DNA from: Aphrocallistes beatrix
Lineage: Eukaryota; Porifera; Hexactinellida; Sceptrulophora; Aphrocallistidae
Assembly (NCBI GenBank): GCA_963281255.1
Contig: OY725496.1
Coordinates: 4,751,723-4,815,722, forward strand
Length of the DNA stretch: 64,000 nucleotides
Direction of reading: 5' to 3'
Shown one piece after another: positions 31,573-41,656 of this stretch. The notes beneath the pieces were generated by a model that had not been told where the DNA came from, made no database searches, and worked only from the letters and a program-made list of their open reading frames with translations. The translations under genes and the position numbers were made by a program. The number at the start of each line of letters is the position of its first letter. Positions within the stretch are counted from its first letter, which is position 1.

Positions 31573-31625
31573 GGACACACAGTGTCCGCAAGCCGCGCAG
31601 CGCAAGCAAGCGAAGCGCGCTTGTC
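31573..31625. repeat. short GC-rich repeat, copy 1
   Basis: Contains GCGGACAC followed by GTGTCCGC (a small hairpin) and then GCGCAAGCAAGCGAAGCGC ending in GCTTGT. The same arrangement recurs at 32049-32110 and, degenerate, at 4230-4275. The high GC content contrasts with the AT-rich surroundings. Confidence 0.65.
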
Positions 31626-32048
31626 TTTAATTACTTTCTAAACAATTTCCTTGTAAACCAATCAGATTTAGGGAGTCATTATAATTCATTTATATGCATT
31701 GAGTTAGGTATAATCCTATTAGTCAATAATCGAAGCCAACTGTGTTGTTAAATCGCTTGATTCTGATTGGCTAATCCAATTTGATACCTTGTGTAAAAAG
31801 GTGCGAAAATTTTACTAAACTTGTACCCAGGTTCAAATCTCAGCCATATAAGGATTATTAATAATATATGGTCCAAGTCTGATGCAAATTTGGTCCAATA
31901 GAATTTCCAGGAGTGAGCATACGGATGGCGTACGTACGTACGTTCTGTTGTTTTATATATCATGACTGAAGGTATCTCCAATACTAGGAGCTGCACACGA
32001 CGTATTTAGAGATGTCATCTCCCTTATAACTAATCAATGTGACCCCAG

Positions 32049-32110
32049 GCGCCTCCGGCGGACACAAAGTGTCCGTCAGCCCCGCAGCGCAAGCAAGCGA
32101 AGCTCGCTTG
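32049..32110. repeat. short GC-rich repeat, copy 2
   Basis: Same hairpin-plus-GCGCAAGCAAGCGAAGC arrangement as at 31573-31625. It is followed by 'tatatatcatgactgaagg', which also occurs at about 31955, so the flanking DNA is itself part of a local direct duplication. Confidence 0.65.
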
Positions 32111-32143
32111 TATATATCATGACTGAAGGCATCTCCAATACTA

Positions 32144-32574
32144 CCCTACCTGGCCAAAGGTATTGGAATACCATATTGCTCTGCATCATAAGTAATACTA
32201 AAATGGGTCTATTAATGGACGTCAATATATTAAAACCACCAAGGTTAATGAAATCTAACATCAATTTCAAAATATACACACTCGGATCCATTCCAAAGCG
32301 CAATTGCTAGTACCTGTATCACCTTGTTCCACTTGCCACCATTATATATTATGGGAACAAGTGGAACAAGGTGGCACAAGCGTTATTAATTCCCTTTAGG
32401 CATAATTGAAGAATAGAAAACTTCTACCCTGAGTAACTCCAGTGTGTAGATTTCGAATTTGATATCAGATTTTCAGTACTGTCGTGCGTTTAATGAATTT
32501 GCCTCCATGCAGAGACCCAATTTAGTATTATTTATGATGCAAAGCAATATTCCAATACTTTTGGCCAGGCAGTT
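32144..32574. repeat. Tc1-type MITE with ~65-bp inverted repeats
   Basis: A 431-bp element whose arms contain CTGGCCAAAGGTATTGGAAT and its complement. TA duplications lie at 32142-32143 and 32575-32576. The paralogous sequence at about 31975 reads 'ccaatactaggagctgcac' without interruption, a matching empty site that confirms the boundaries. Similar single ends ('gtcaaagtattgggacagc') follow each AIG1-like GTPase gene (about 14350, 17530, 20768). Confidence 0.85.
32320..32373. repeat. 16-bp perfect hairpin inside the Tc1-type MITE
   Basis: CACCTTGTTCCACTTG at 32320-32335 is perfectly complementary to 32358-32373, separated by 22 bp. It lies in the middle of the MITE and is probably a structural remnant or nested insertion. 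Confidence 0.75.
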
Positions 32575-33503
32575 TAGGAGCTGCACTAAAGATTGGATAG
32601 AAGGAGATAGCTCTACTCTCCATTAGCTCAGCTCTGAATGGGATGAATAGTCTCAACACAGTTTATGTGGTAGAAGAGCTGTGAATTAGAATTGATAACG
32701 AGTGCACCTGACTATTGCATCAGCGAGGAATTTGCTGAAGGGACATATTCTCACATTTCCATTAATTAACAGTTAATGTGGTTGTAGTAAGGTTGAGAGT
32801 TCTGTGATCCAAACTCTCTTTAATCTATCCGATTTCTATATATACTGACAATCTGAGAATAATCCATCTTCACATAAACATAAACAACAATAACAACAGC
32901 TTTAACAGCAAACAAAACAATCAATCATTACACGAAATCAATTTTCGAAAGCTTCAAAGCCAAACTGAACTCAATTGATACATTGAATCATATCATTACG
33001 ACGGTTCAGTACAGAAACACACGAATAGAGACCTCGCTTCAATCATTGAAAAGTTAGTTGTTCTCTTGAATTTAACTTAAAATTAATTGCTTTACGTTAA
33101 TATACAAAATCTGTTTTGAAATTCTAACTCAAATTCTCAACGATTCGTGGAACTCTCGAAATTACTAAAATCTATTTTCTTGATGCTATACTGCTAGTAC
33201 AAACTTTAACTATTATTTACTTAAAACTATCAATTATTGCAAAAAAGTAACATTTTGATTATTCATTTCTCTTCCTAAATCTTAAAAAATATATATTCGA
33301 AATTTTCCAGTTTTTTGTTCCTTTTAATCCTTAAAAAAATACAGAAAGATTCAATTATTTTATTTTTCGAATAGAGTTTTTGAATTTATAAAATTGTACA
33401 AAATCTTTTAAAATGCGTGAATTTATTAATGAATAGAATTGCATTCGATTCGATAGACATAGCATAGATATGAGACATAATATTAACACACAATTGACAC
33501 ACA

Positions 33504-33621
33504 TTACACTTGCATGCCCATAGCGAAAGTGAAAGTAAATTGAAAGTGAACTGAAAGTGAAAATGAAAATGGGGTCATTTCTATTTATACCTTTGACCCC
33601 AAAGGCATTGCAGGGTTTTAA
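33504..33621 (-). promoter_or_regulatory. TATA + GAAANN module, left NLR upstream region
   Basis: This 118-bp segment shares a core of about 50 bp with the modules upstream of GTPase copies 2 and 3, in reverse orientation. TATTTATA is at 33582-33589 (TATAAATA on the minus strand), with tandem GAAA-containing repeats at 33524-33570 including GAAAGTGAAAATGAAAATG. It ends at TTAA (33618-33621) and starts at TTAC (33504). At the matching place in the right arm (about 63149-63156) there is just ATTAAAG, an uninterrupted TTAA, so the module was inserted into, or lost from, one arm. It lies about 2 kb upstream of the left NLR and its TATA box faces away from it. Confidence 0.55.
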
Positions 33622-34118
33622 AGTAACTCAATTCATTCTGAATCGATTCTACACTGAGCTACTAAGTACACCATGGATGCTAGTGAACTATCATTACATC
33701 AATTCTTCATTATAGACCATGGAAACCAATAATTTCTATTTGTGGCTGTCTTATTTAACAATAATACCATGGATACTTATATTTAATTAATTAAACCAAC
33801 TAATGGCCTGGGGTCCGTTCTATTTATAGCATGGACTCCGCATTTCTAAAGTTTCCCCGCTCAAAATGACTTAACCGGAAATGAGTTAGCAAAATCCATG
33901 GTGCTTTGTTAACAATAGTAATACTACACAATGACTTAACAGTCTTTATCATCAAATGACTTTTCCAAAATTTAAATATTTTCATTACTCCGGAATTCTA
34001 CTCAGCTACCTTCCATTTCTGTTTAAAACTTGTTTGAAAATTATAACTTAAATGTGTTATTCATGAATTTTGTCATTTTTAAGGCAATTTTGCCCATTTT
34101 GCTCAATTATTATTGTTA

Positions 34119-34278
34119 TACAGGTGACTCCGCTTAATCGGGACTATTTTATCTCGATTAAGCGAAGTTCTCAATTAACCGATGAAATTTAGTATTAGCT
34201 TCTATGTATGGGAACCATTCCGTTCCTGGAGACTTGTCTCAATTAAGCGGTTGTCTCGATTAAGCGGAGTTGACTGTA
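34119..34278. repeat. pogo-type MITE
   Basis: A 160-bp element starting TACAGGTGACTCCGCTTAATC and ending GCGGAGTTGACTGTA, with TA target duplication. Inside are further partial copies of the 'aattaagcgg' word. The equivalent place in the right arm (about 62665) is uninterrupted. It lies upstream of the left NLR 5' UTR intron. Confidence 0.8.
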
Positions 34279-34877
34279 TTAATTTTGAAGAAATAGAATT
34301 ATGACGCTTATATAAATTCAGTTCAATAATTGGCTAAATAGGAAGCTACATGGAGTAATAGTCAGGTAGTCCATCTCTATTTCTGTTCCTCTATTGGCAA
34401 TGATCTGTTAATTGAGCAACGAATTTCAGCGTTTAACTAAATTATATTTTTTAAGAATTGTGTAATTTTTCTGAGACACATCACAAATGTGCTTATCAAT
34501 TTTTTATATGTTTTAAGAATATTTTCATTAAAAAAAACCGAGGTTTCTCAGGGAAAATTTGAGTAAATTTGTTCACTTAACAAACTTTCAATCTAACTTT
34601 ACTTTTAAGTTCGTAGTTTAATGATTTTCCCAAACATTTGCAAATAACTTCTAGCAAAATTCCTTAATTTCATGTTTGAATTGTTGTAAAATGTTGTTTA
34701 AAGAACTGAGAGTGAATTTTGATTTGTTAAGGTTTTCTCTGTATTCTAACATCCTGTATGCAATGGGAGAATTAATTCAGCTATCTTTATCGTAACAAAT
34801 ATTTATATTTTCTATTCTATTTTTAGAGTATTTACTTTCAGAATTTTAATCTCAAGACAGAGTACTTATAACTCAAG

Positions 34878-35592
34878 GTAAGAGAGAGAAAGTATTTGTA
34901 CGTTGTTATCTTTGTTAAGTTTCACAATATTCTAAACTGAGTGCTTCCTAACAAGAATTGCAAAGGACTTACATACTAAATGCATTGTAATAACCAAATT
35001 CTATTGTTTAAGCCTATTAGCAACCAATTTCAAGTCACAAGTGTAGATTTTGTACTTCAATTCTGTTCCCTTATTAGCAACTTCGCGTATTAGCAACATT
35101 TTCGCGAACAAAACCTGACTTACTAATAATATTACACTGTATGTTAATTCGTTCGAATGAATTGAGTTAAGGGGAGATTATGAACAGACGAGGTTGTGAA
35201 ATTCTTACATTCCATTGCTGATGTTTTAGAACATATTTACCTTAAGGCAGACACCTAAAATCATCAATAAACAAATATTTGAAATATGTATGTAGATAAA
35301 CCAAAGAAAAATTAAATACTATTTTGTTGAAAGCTTCCTAAATTTCATGATTTTTCTGTAATTTCAGGCATATTTTTTGATGTTTTTCGGTTATACAAGT
35401 AACAGTGAGTATAGATGTACGATGTTACGAGTATTGCGATTCATCTGTAAAACTTTCACAAAATGAGAGCCAAATAAATTGAGCTCAAAACTTTGTGTCA
35501 TGAAAACATCTTTATTTACAAACAAAAAGGAGAAACATTTGAAAATCCCCGGGTTCTGTAGAATTTCCATAATATCGATTAATATATTTTAG
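34878..35592 (+). other. predicted 5' UTR intron of the left NLR
   Basis: A strong donor, ACTCAAG/GTAAGAGAG, is at 34877/34878. An acceptor-like AATATATTTTAG ends at 35592, six nucleotides before the ATG. The right arm has the same donor (62020) and its own acceptor CTTTCTCTATAG (61157). The last about 45 nt of this intron, with the acceptor, belong to the block that differs between the two NLRs. Confidence 0.6.
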
Positions 35593-35598
35593 ATAAAG

Positions 35599-38500
35599 AT
35601 GTCCCACACGTATAACAGAGAAGAAACTCAAACGCTTGAAGAATTTTCCAAACAGTTAACCCGTGATAACGTCACAGTACTGCAGCAATGCCTTCAAATG
35701 CCAGCTGGCATGGCAGAGGACATAGGCGATGATCCTGACGATTTCCTGCACGAGCTGAAGACCTGGGATGGATTTGACCCCGCGTTTTTTCAAAAATCGT
35801 TAGTTGAAATTAATCGATCCGATTTAACCGTACTGGCCAATAGAATTCCATGGATGGGAAGTAGAGAAGTCGTGGTAAGAGAGGAAAAGCCTTCCGCAAA
35901 GTCGTTGTTGAAAATATTACGTAGCGAGTTAGAAAATCGAGATTGGAAACGGATTCTAAGAGCTTTGTCCGAAAATCCGAAAGGCAAAGTTGAGTTTGAG
36001 CAGGCATTCCAAGTGTGCATGGAAAAAGGGATAATCGACAAAAACCTCGAAAATTTGTGTCATATTCTGTCTGACATTGGTCGAGCGGATTTAGCGGGTA
36101 AAATGGAACTCCACATAAGCACTTTCCGTAATCTTTCCGAAAGTGAGTTTCGTCGTGAACTAATTTCTGATCTGGGAGAGGTAGACCCCGACACAATTGC
36201 TCAGATTATCCAATTTTTGAAGGATTATCTGAAAATGCAACATTCCAAAGTGAGTGTCACGTTCGAGAGTGAGAATACTGAGTCCATGGAGCATATCTAC
36301 ACGCCGTTGACCGTTGTAGAGGAGTTCCCTATAGTAGAGGCAGAGTCAGAAGAGTCCAGTCTGAGCGAAATTAGCAGCATTAGGGCCATGGTAGCTAAAT
36401 TGACACATGTGGATGAAGTGGACTTCGACGAAATCCTAGCCACAACCTTTGACTCATTTCCTCAGTTGTGGTTGATGATAGGAAGCCCGGGAAGTGGGAA
36501 GACTTTTCTCTGCAAAAATATTGCGTTTAGATTCGGGATTAGCGAAGTGAGCAATTTCCAATTCGTTCTATGCATCCCGTGTAGAAGTGAGAAGTGGCAC
36601 GAAATGGAAGCCACCAGAAATGATAAGGGTCGCATCGTGACGGGTCAATTTGTCCAGGAATGGCTCGCCATCAGCATGTCCGCATTCTCCAAGTGGTCCG
36701 AGTCCCTCTCCAAACGGCTGGTGGAAACTGACGGAGAGTCCCTGCTGGTCATCATAGACGGGGTGGACGAGTTCACCAAGAAGGTCCCGTTCCAGTCCAC
36801 TCTCCTGAGCCTGATCCTGCGTCGAGGACTCCTCTCCCGAGCGAGCTTCCTCATCACGAGCAGACCTGGTGCATGGTCCCAACTGTCCCACCAGCACGGC
36901 GCCACCTTCCGAGTCGATTCCTATTTCCAGGTGGTGGGGTTCTCTCCTAGCAACCGAGACCTCTATTTCCGAAAGCGAATTCCTAACGAGCAGAAGCTGT
37001 CCGCCGTTCGGCAGCTGCTACGGCGACACGATGAGATTAACCAACTGGCACTCGTACCCGTGAATGCGAGTCTGTTCAGCTCCCTCTTCAACCAGGCCGC
37101 CTCCATCCTCTCCTACACCCTGACGAACCTCTACTCCGAGTTGGTGGTCTACATAATCAGGCGCCAGTTGTCGCGAATGGGTCTAACTGCCTACATGAAT
37201 AATGTGTCGAGCATGTCCGATTTCCACCCGGGCATCCAGGAGTGCTTCCGTGCCATCGGAGAAGAGGCGTACGACGGCGTTTTCGACAGACATTTGACGT
37301 CCAGCAATGCGATCCCTCTCTGCCTGGACGACGGAGATGTGGAGAGTGAGCGTCTCGGTCTGATGGAGTCCTGCATTAAGGAGGTGAAAGTGGGCGAGAA
37401 AGAGAAGGTGTGGACGTTCACACATCTCACAATTCAAGAGTTCATGTCGGCCTTGTTCTTCCGTGCGAAAAGCTGGTCTGACCAATGCGCCATGATTCGA
37501 TACCTCGTTTCCTCCTCTGCCACTTTCTCCATGTTCAAGATGGTGATCCGGTTCTCGTGTGGCCTCTTGAAGGGGAACACAGGCGCCATTATTCCTATTT
37601 TATGCCATAAACTAACACCCACCCCGATACCAATGCATGACATGCCAATGCTCCATCAACTCCACTATAATACGGCACTTGTTGAAGTATCTGATTGGTA
37701 CAAATTCACCTCCGCCTTCCTCATGCTGGCTACCATCATATGCGAAACGAACCCTGAGACCATTCGTAAGCAGTTCTGCTACTACTACGATAAGTATCTA
37801 CCACATCCTCTATACTTCTATTTCCATGGTAGCGTCGTGTGTCCTAACGAGTGGTACTGTTTCGTACAGTCACTGAGATATGTGAGTAGAATCCAACTGA
37901 TCTATATTGATACCGGGTTTATAAGTCCTGAGCAGTTCAGTGAGTTCTTGCATCAGCTCTCTTCCTGCTCTCTCTGCTACCTAGCTCTAGGCTTTGCTTT
38001 TGAGACCTCCTCTTCTCTTGCACGGTACACACGTCTCCTCACCACCACCACTCTGCCACCTGACACTAAAATTAGTATCTACCTACATGAATGTAAACTA
38101 GTAAAGAATGTACAGCTGTTCCGAACCAATCAATTCGTTGGGAGTTTAGGCTTGTATGATTCTAATTGTTCGTTAGAAATGTTGCTCCGACTAACCAATC
38201 AATTCTCTTCGATTGAGAATATTTTTTTCTTTTGGCGCACTTCTGCTAATTCTGATTGGTCCATTCTCCAGCAGTCCATTGGCTATCATCAGGTTACTGG
38301 ACTGTTCATTCAAGATCCTAATGCCTATGCCGTCACTCCTGACTTCTTATCAGGTCTCTCTTCCTTACAAGAGTTGAATTGTAACACCAAATTAGATTCC
38401 TTCGAACTTCTGCCTTCCTTGCAGTCGCTTAGCCGCGTAACTTATCTGCGTCTACTGTCTACTCAGTTCCCTCCATCTAATGAATCCCACAGAGACAGGA

Positions 38501-38979
38501 TAGTCCAGCTTATAAATAGGAACAGCAACTCGTTGAAACATTTAGACTTACCTTTCCTACACTTAGCTGGGTTCCACGACTGGAGTAGTTTCCTCCCTAC
38601 TCTCCATTCCTGTTCCAACCTCGTGTTCCTGTTGCTAACAAACACTAAGTTTCCTCTTCACGACATCAGCTGCTGGTACGAAGCTGTGTCAGCTCTGAGA
38701 TCTCTAGTTTTCTTTGGACTCGTCGCTATCCCTTTACGAGATGAAGGTCTGTGGGTGGTGTGTCACAGCCTCACTCACCATCCTGCCATCAGGAGTTTGT
38801 GGATAGAAAAGTGTGATCTCACTTCGAAATCGTGTCGCACTCTGTCGTGTCTCATCCAGACACTCCCACAGATACGAAAACTAACCATTTATAAAGCTGA
38901 ACTCTTCCGGCCAGACTTCCAACTACAGAGCCTCGTGCTAGCAGCAGAGGAATGCTCTGTCGAGATAGAACTCCGCTAA
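35599..38979 (+). CDS. NLR immune receptor (NACHT-LRR), left copy
   Basis: A 1126-residue single-exon NLR protein. Residues about 8-90 and 100-175 look like two alpha-helical death-fold modules (DED/Death-like: FxxSLxEINRSDL and related), which I cannot classify further. The NACHT domain has Walker A GSPGSGKT (295-302), Walker B LLVIIDGVDEF (382-392) and a TSRP sensor-1 motif. The winged-helix part carries FTHLTIQEF (607-615), typical of animal NLRs. The C-terminal 400 residues contain degenerate leucine-rich repeats. NLRs sense microbial or danger signals in the cytosol and signal through the N-terminal domain. The partner gene at 57771-61151 shares everything after about residue 225 but not the N-terminus. 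Confidence 0.93.
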   Translation: MSHTYNREETQTLEEFSKQLTRDNVTVLQQCLQMPAGMAEDIGDDPDDFLHELKTWDGFDPAFFQKSLVEINRSDLTVLANRIPWMGSREVVVREEKPSAKSLLKILRSELENRDWKRILRALSENPKGKVEFEQAFQVCMEKGIIDKNLENLCHILSDIGRADLAGKMELHISTFRNLSESEFRRELISDLGEVDPDTIAQIIQFLKDYLKMQHSKVSVTFESENTESMEHIYTPLTVVEEFPIVEAESEESSLSEISSIRAMVAKLTHVDEVDFDEILATTFDSFPQLWLMIGSPGSGKTFLCKNIAFRFGISEVSNFQFVLCIPCRSEKWHEMEATRNDKGRIVTGQFVQEWLAISMSAFSKWSESLSKRLVETDGESLLVIIDGVDEFTKKVPFQSTLLSLILRRGLLSRASFLITSRPGAWSQLSHQHGATFRVDSYFQVVGFSPSNRDLYFRKRIPNEQKLSAVRQLLRRHDEINQLALVPVNASLFSSLFNQAASILSYTLTNLYSELVVYIIRRQLSRMGLTAYMNNVSSMSDFHPGIQECFRAIGEEAYDGVFDRHLTSSNAIPLCLDDGDVESERLGLMESCIKEVKVGEKEKVWTFTHLTIQEFMSALFFRAKSWSDQCAMIRYLVSSSATFSMFKMVIRFSCGLLKGNTGAIIPILCHKLTPTPIPMHDMPMLHQLHYNTALVEVSDWYKFTSAFLMLATIICETNPETIRKQFCYYYDKYLPHPLYFYFHGSVVCPNEWYCFVQSLRYVSRIQLIYIDTGFISPEQFSEFLHQLSSCSLCYLALGFAFETSSSLARYTRLLTTTTLPPDTKISIYLHECKLVKNVQLFRTNQFVGSLGLYDSNCSLEMLLRLTNQFSSIENIFFFWRTSANSDWSILQQSIGYHQVTGLFIQDPNAYAVTPDFLSGLSSLQELNCNTKLDSFELLPSLQSLSRVTYLRLLSTQFPPSNESHRDRIVQLINRNSNSLKHLDLPFLHLAGFHDWSSFLPTLHSCSNLVFLLLTNTKFPLHDISCWYEAVSALRSLVFFGLVAIPLRDEGLWVVCHSLTHHPAIRSLWIEKCDLTSKSCRTLSCLIQTLPQIRKLTIYKAELFRPDFQLQSLVLAAEECSVEIELR

Positions 38980-40180
38980 ACAAAGGTAAACTCTGATTTA
39001 TTATTTAATCTTAGAGTCGTCGCTCTAATTTCTAAAACTTTCAATCTAACAATATTTACTCAAATACGGTCAAATAAAAGTTTACTTTTCTAAAAAATCG
39101 GGCATCAGTATTCCCTCTAAGTATTACAAATCTAAATTCTTTCTGTCGGTTTATTTAATATTTCATTGATTTAGAGTTATGAAATTATTCCTATGAAATC
39201 TAATCTAATTAACTGAGAATTTCAAATGTAAATCGTCTGAATCGCTTAGAGAATTCTGTTGCTAATCTTTTTAATCGTGATCTATCACAAGAATGGCAGA
39301 AAGATGGTCGCGAGGAAATAAAATTCACTTTCAATTTGAATCGGTTTCAAACTGAAAATGCTCACTTTCTCACTGTTCTCCTAACGTTTCCGACATAAAT
39401 GCCTACTTCACGCGCTTTAATTTTCAAACATCTCTGATATTTCCTCGCGGCCATCTTTCCGTCAACGCTATCACAAAATCTCTGAGAATATCTCTCTTTG
39501 TGTCTCTTCCTATCTCCGTTCTTTCTCACCTCTTAGCATTCCTATGTCACACTTAGCTATGCTACATCTCTGCTATTGCATCACGTAAGTTTGTAATGAT
39601 TAATGCAGAAGTGTCACGATTTTAACCAATCATCATCCACCACTTTTTGAATGAATTTACGAAAAAAGCGTGTGCATTCCATTGCAGCATATCTGTTGTT
39701 ACCCTGATTAACAGTATATTTGTTTGTATCCTCTAGAGTGACACTTGACACCTCTCTACTTCCTGTCTGCTCACTGCTACTTCCTGTTCTATCTATGCAG
39801 TACATCTCATCCCTATGCTCTCTAACTCAACTAGTTAACTCGTATCGCATTCCAATGCTATTCTGTTGTTGTTATATTCACACATTAAACTCCCTTTCTT
39901 TCAAACTGTTTGTTTACTTATTTACTGGGACACTAAATACACAATATAAACAAATATTAGTTCATAAATAACTGGGATAAGTACAGAATGTTTCATGGTT
40001 GAATTTCTCTTTACACAATAAAGTGCTTACAAGTTTTTGGGAATCATTTTCATGTATAATACCAGTTCTAAATACGTATAGCTATTAGCTCAGTAGTCCA
40101 CTTAACTACGTTCCTCTACCAACTAAGCTGTTTATCTTGGAAACACATTGTGTCATTGGCATTTCATTGCATTGTAAAAT
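38980..40180 (+). other. 3' region of left NLR with likely non-coding exons
   Basis: ACAAAG/GTAAAC follows the stop codon, a possible donor. CACCTCTTAG/CATTCC (about 39535) and GCATCAC/GTAAGTTTG (about 39587) could bracket a small exon, and CCATTGCAG/CATATC (about 39686) another. These are conserved in the right arm (57157, 57045). An inverted-repeat pair (39302-39320 and 39438-39458, 'agatggtcgcgaggaaat' type) forms a MITE-like element here and at 57246-57470. A piece resembling 39670-39850 recurs at 52900-53160 and, shorter, near 55990-56040. No coding frame is supported. Confidence 0.45.
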
Positions 40181-40404
40181 GCAAGTTGAATTTGTCGTTT
40201 TGGTTGCTTTTCCTTGATGAGTCAAGTGTCTCAATTGTTTAACACAAACCTAATAGCAATACGTACGTACATTCAAATGTATTAGCTTTGAAGACAATAA
40301 AATTCCTAATTTTAAGAATATTTCGCTTTTTAATTATTTAACTGAAAAAAGACTGACTCTATAAGCTAGATTACTACTGCATACCACTGGGGCGTATTTT
40401 TAAT

Positions 40405-40566
40405 TACAGTCAGGGTCGCTTAATATGAACATTTGTTTATTATGAACTAACCTCCTGGTCCCAATTTCATTTTTTAGATCTGGTTTGTATTGAATCAAGT
40501 TCGCTTAATTCGAAGTATCTCTATTTTTGGTCCCCTGGTGGTTCATAATAAGCGACCCTGACTGTA
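40405..40566. repeat. MITE with TACAGTCAGGGTCGC ends
   Basis: A 162-bp element starting TACAGTCAGGGTCGCTTAAT and ending AAGCGACCCTGACTGTA with TA target duplication. It is a variant of the pogo-type elements with different inner terminal sequence. It is non-coding. Confidence 0.8.
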
Positions 40567-40861
40567 CTCCCTAAACACCTAATGGCATTACATATGTAGC
40601 ATGATTTCCATTGGGAGTTGGGGATATCTGGATATGATTCCCTAGTGTTAGCTAATATGGTAATACTACAAACCCATTTATAAGCTCATCCCACACTAAC
40701 ACCATGGTATGGCACTCGTGAACGAAGTCTTGAAATTAATTCTCTAAATACCATGCATTTCTCTTTTCACTATTTTCTACGTACTCACTTGTACAGTATA
40801 ATACACTATTAAGCTTGTGCATCTTAGATTCTTTAACTCATTTAATCCTAATACTCTATAG

Positions 40862-41398
40862 CAGTGGTTCTCAACCGGGGGTGTGAGAAAGTATAGCCAC
40901 TTGATTAATATTTACTGAGTAATAACAAATTTGTTCCATTTTGCCTACTTAATGAAGTGCACCGTTTAGCTTTAGCACATTTTATTGTATTCTTGGAAGT
41001 TCTTTTTCAAAATCATATGAGCATGCCTAATTTCCGGGAATTAGGTATCTTAACCCGTCCCGTCCTTGAAATTAGGCATCTTAACCCGTCCCGTCCCGGA
41101 AATTAGGTACCTTTTCTGTCCCATCCCGGAGATTAGGCATTTTGACTCGTTAGGTACCAAATTAGGTACCTGATGGTTCCGTCCCGTCCCGGAAATTAGG
41201 CATGCCCAAATCATAATGTGTAAATCAATGCATTTTATTGAATAGGCGTAATAACGCTACCTTTATATTAAAAAGGGGTGCGAGATTTGATTTCGAAAGC
41301 TGAAGGGGTGCGGGAGTCTAAAAAGGTTAAGAAACACTGACTCCTGATATCTTCTGTGGAGTACTCAGGGTCCATGGACCCCAGGTTGGGAACCACTG
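40862..41398. repeat. hAT-like non-autonomous element
   Basis: The ends are CAGTGGTTCTCAACC and GGTTGGGAACCACTG, the classic hAT (Charlie-type) termini. CTCTATAG precedes and CTCTAGGG follows, an imperfect 8-bp target duplication. Phrases such as 'aaggggtgcgag' are typical of such elements. No transposase frame is present. Its central part (41020-41215) is a minisatellite. Confidence 0.75.
41020..41215 (+). repeat. minisatellite of ~40-bp units
   Basis: About four imperfect copies of a unit built from 'ccgtcccgtcccggaaattaggcatc'. Similar 'aaattaggtacc' words occur near 42480-42560 and, as 'taatttacggaa', in a kelch-gene intron at 50105-50185, so the unit is dispersed. Confidence 0.65.
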
Positions 41399-41400
41399 CT

Positions 41401-41656
41401 CTAGGGGTACGAATAAACGGAGGGGGTTGGAATAAGCCCTGCGGCTCAGGAAATCTATTAGTTACATAGCACAGCCACGGTAGATAATATCATTACTATT
41501 AGTGGGCCGTGGTTCTGCCTACAATTTGTCATGACCTTATCTTCTTTGCTCATTCTACAAATTGTCCCGAATGGACCACCAAACTTGAGTCGACCCCAAA
41601 GTCTACGCCCCTGAATTAATAAGCGGGGGGGGGGGGCGTTTATTCGGACCCTAGGG
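41401..41656. repeat. MITE with CTAGGG...CGAATAAACG ends
   Basis: The left end reads CTAGGGGTACGAATAAACGG. The right end, on the opposite strand, reads CCCTAGGGTCCGAATAAACG next to a run of 12 G residues. It abuts the hAT-like element. A single end of the same family precedes the palindromic MITEs after the GTPase genes (about 14600-14630 and 17805-17836). Confidence 0.6.

Noticed and set aside
40080..40140. tRNA-like A-box sequence (AGCTTAGTTGGTAGAGG on the minus strand)
   Set aside because: No acceptor stem pairing and no B box (GGTTCGANTCC) at the right distance. At most a tRNA-derived relic, duplicated in the right arm near 56600.
41629..41640. Run of 12 G residues as a possible G-quadruplex or sequencing artefact
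   Set aside because: Not convincing as a regulatory G4. It coincides with the end of a MITE and may be a slippage tract.
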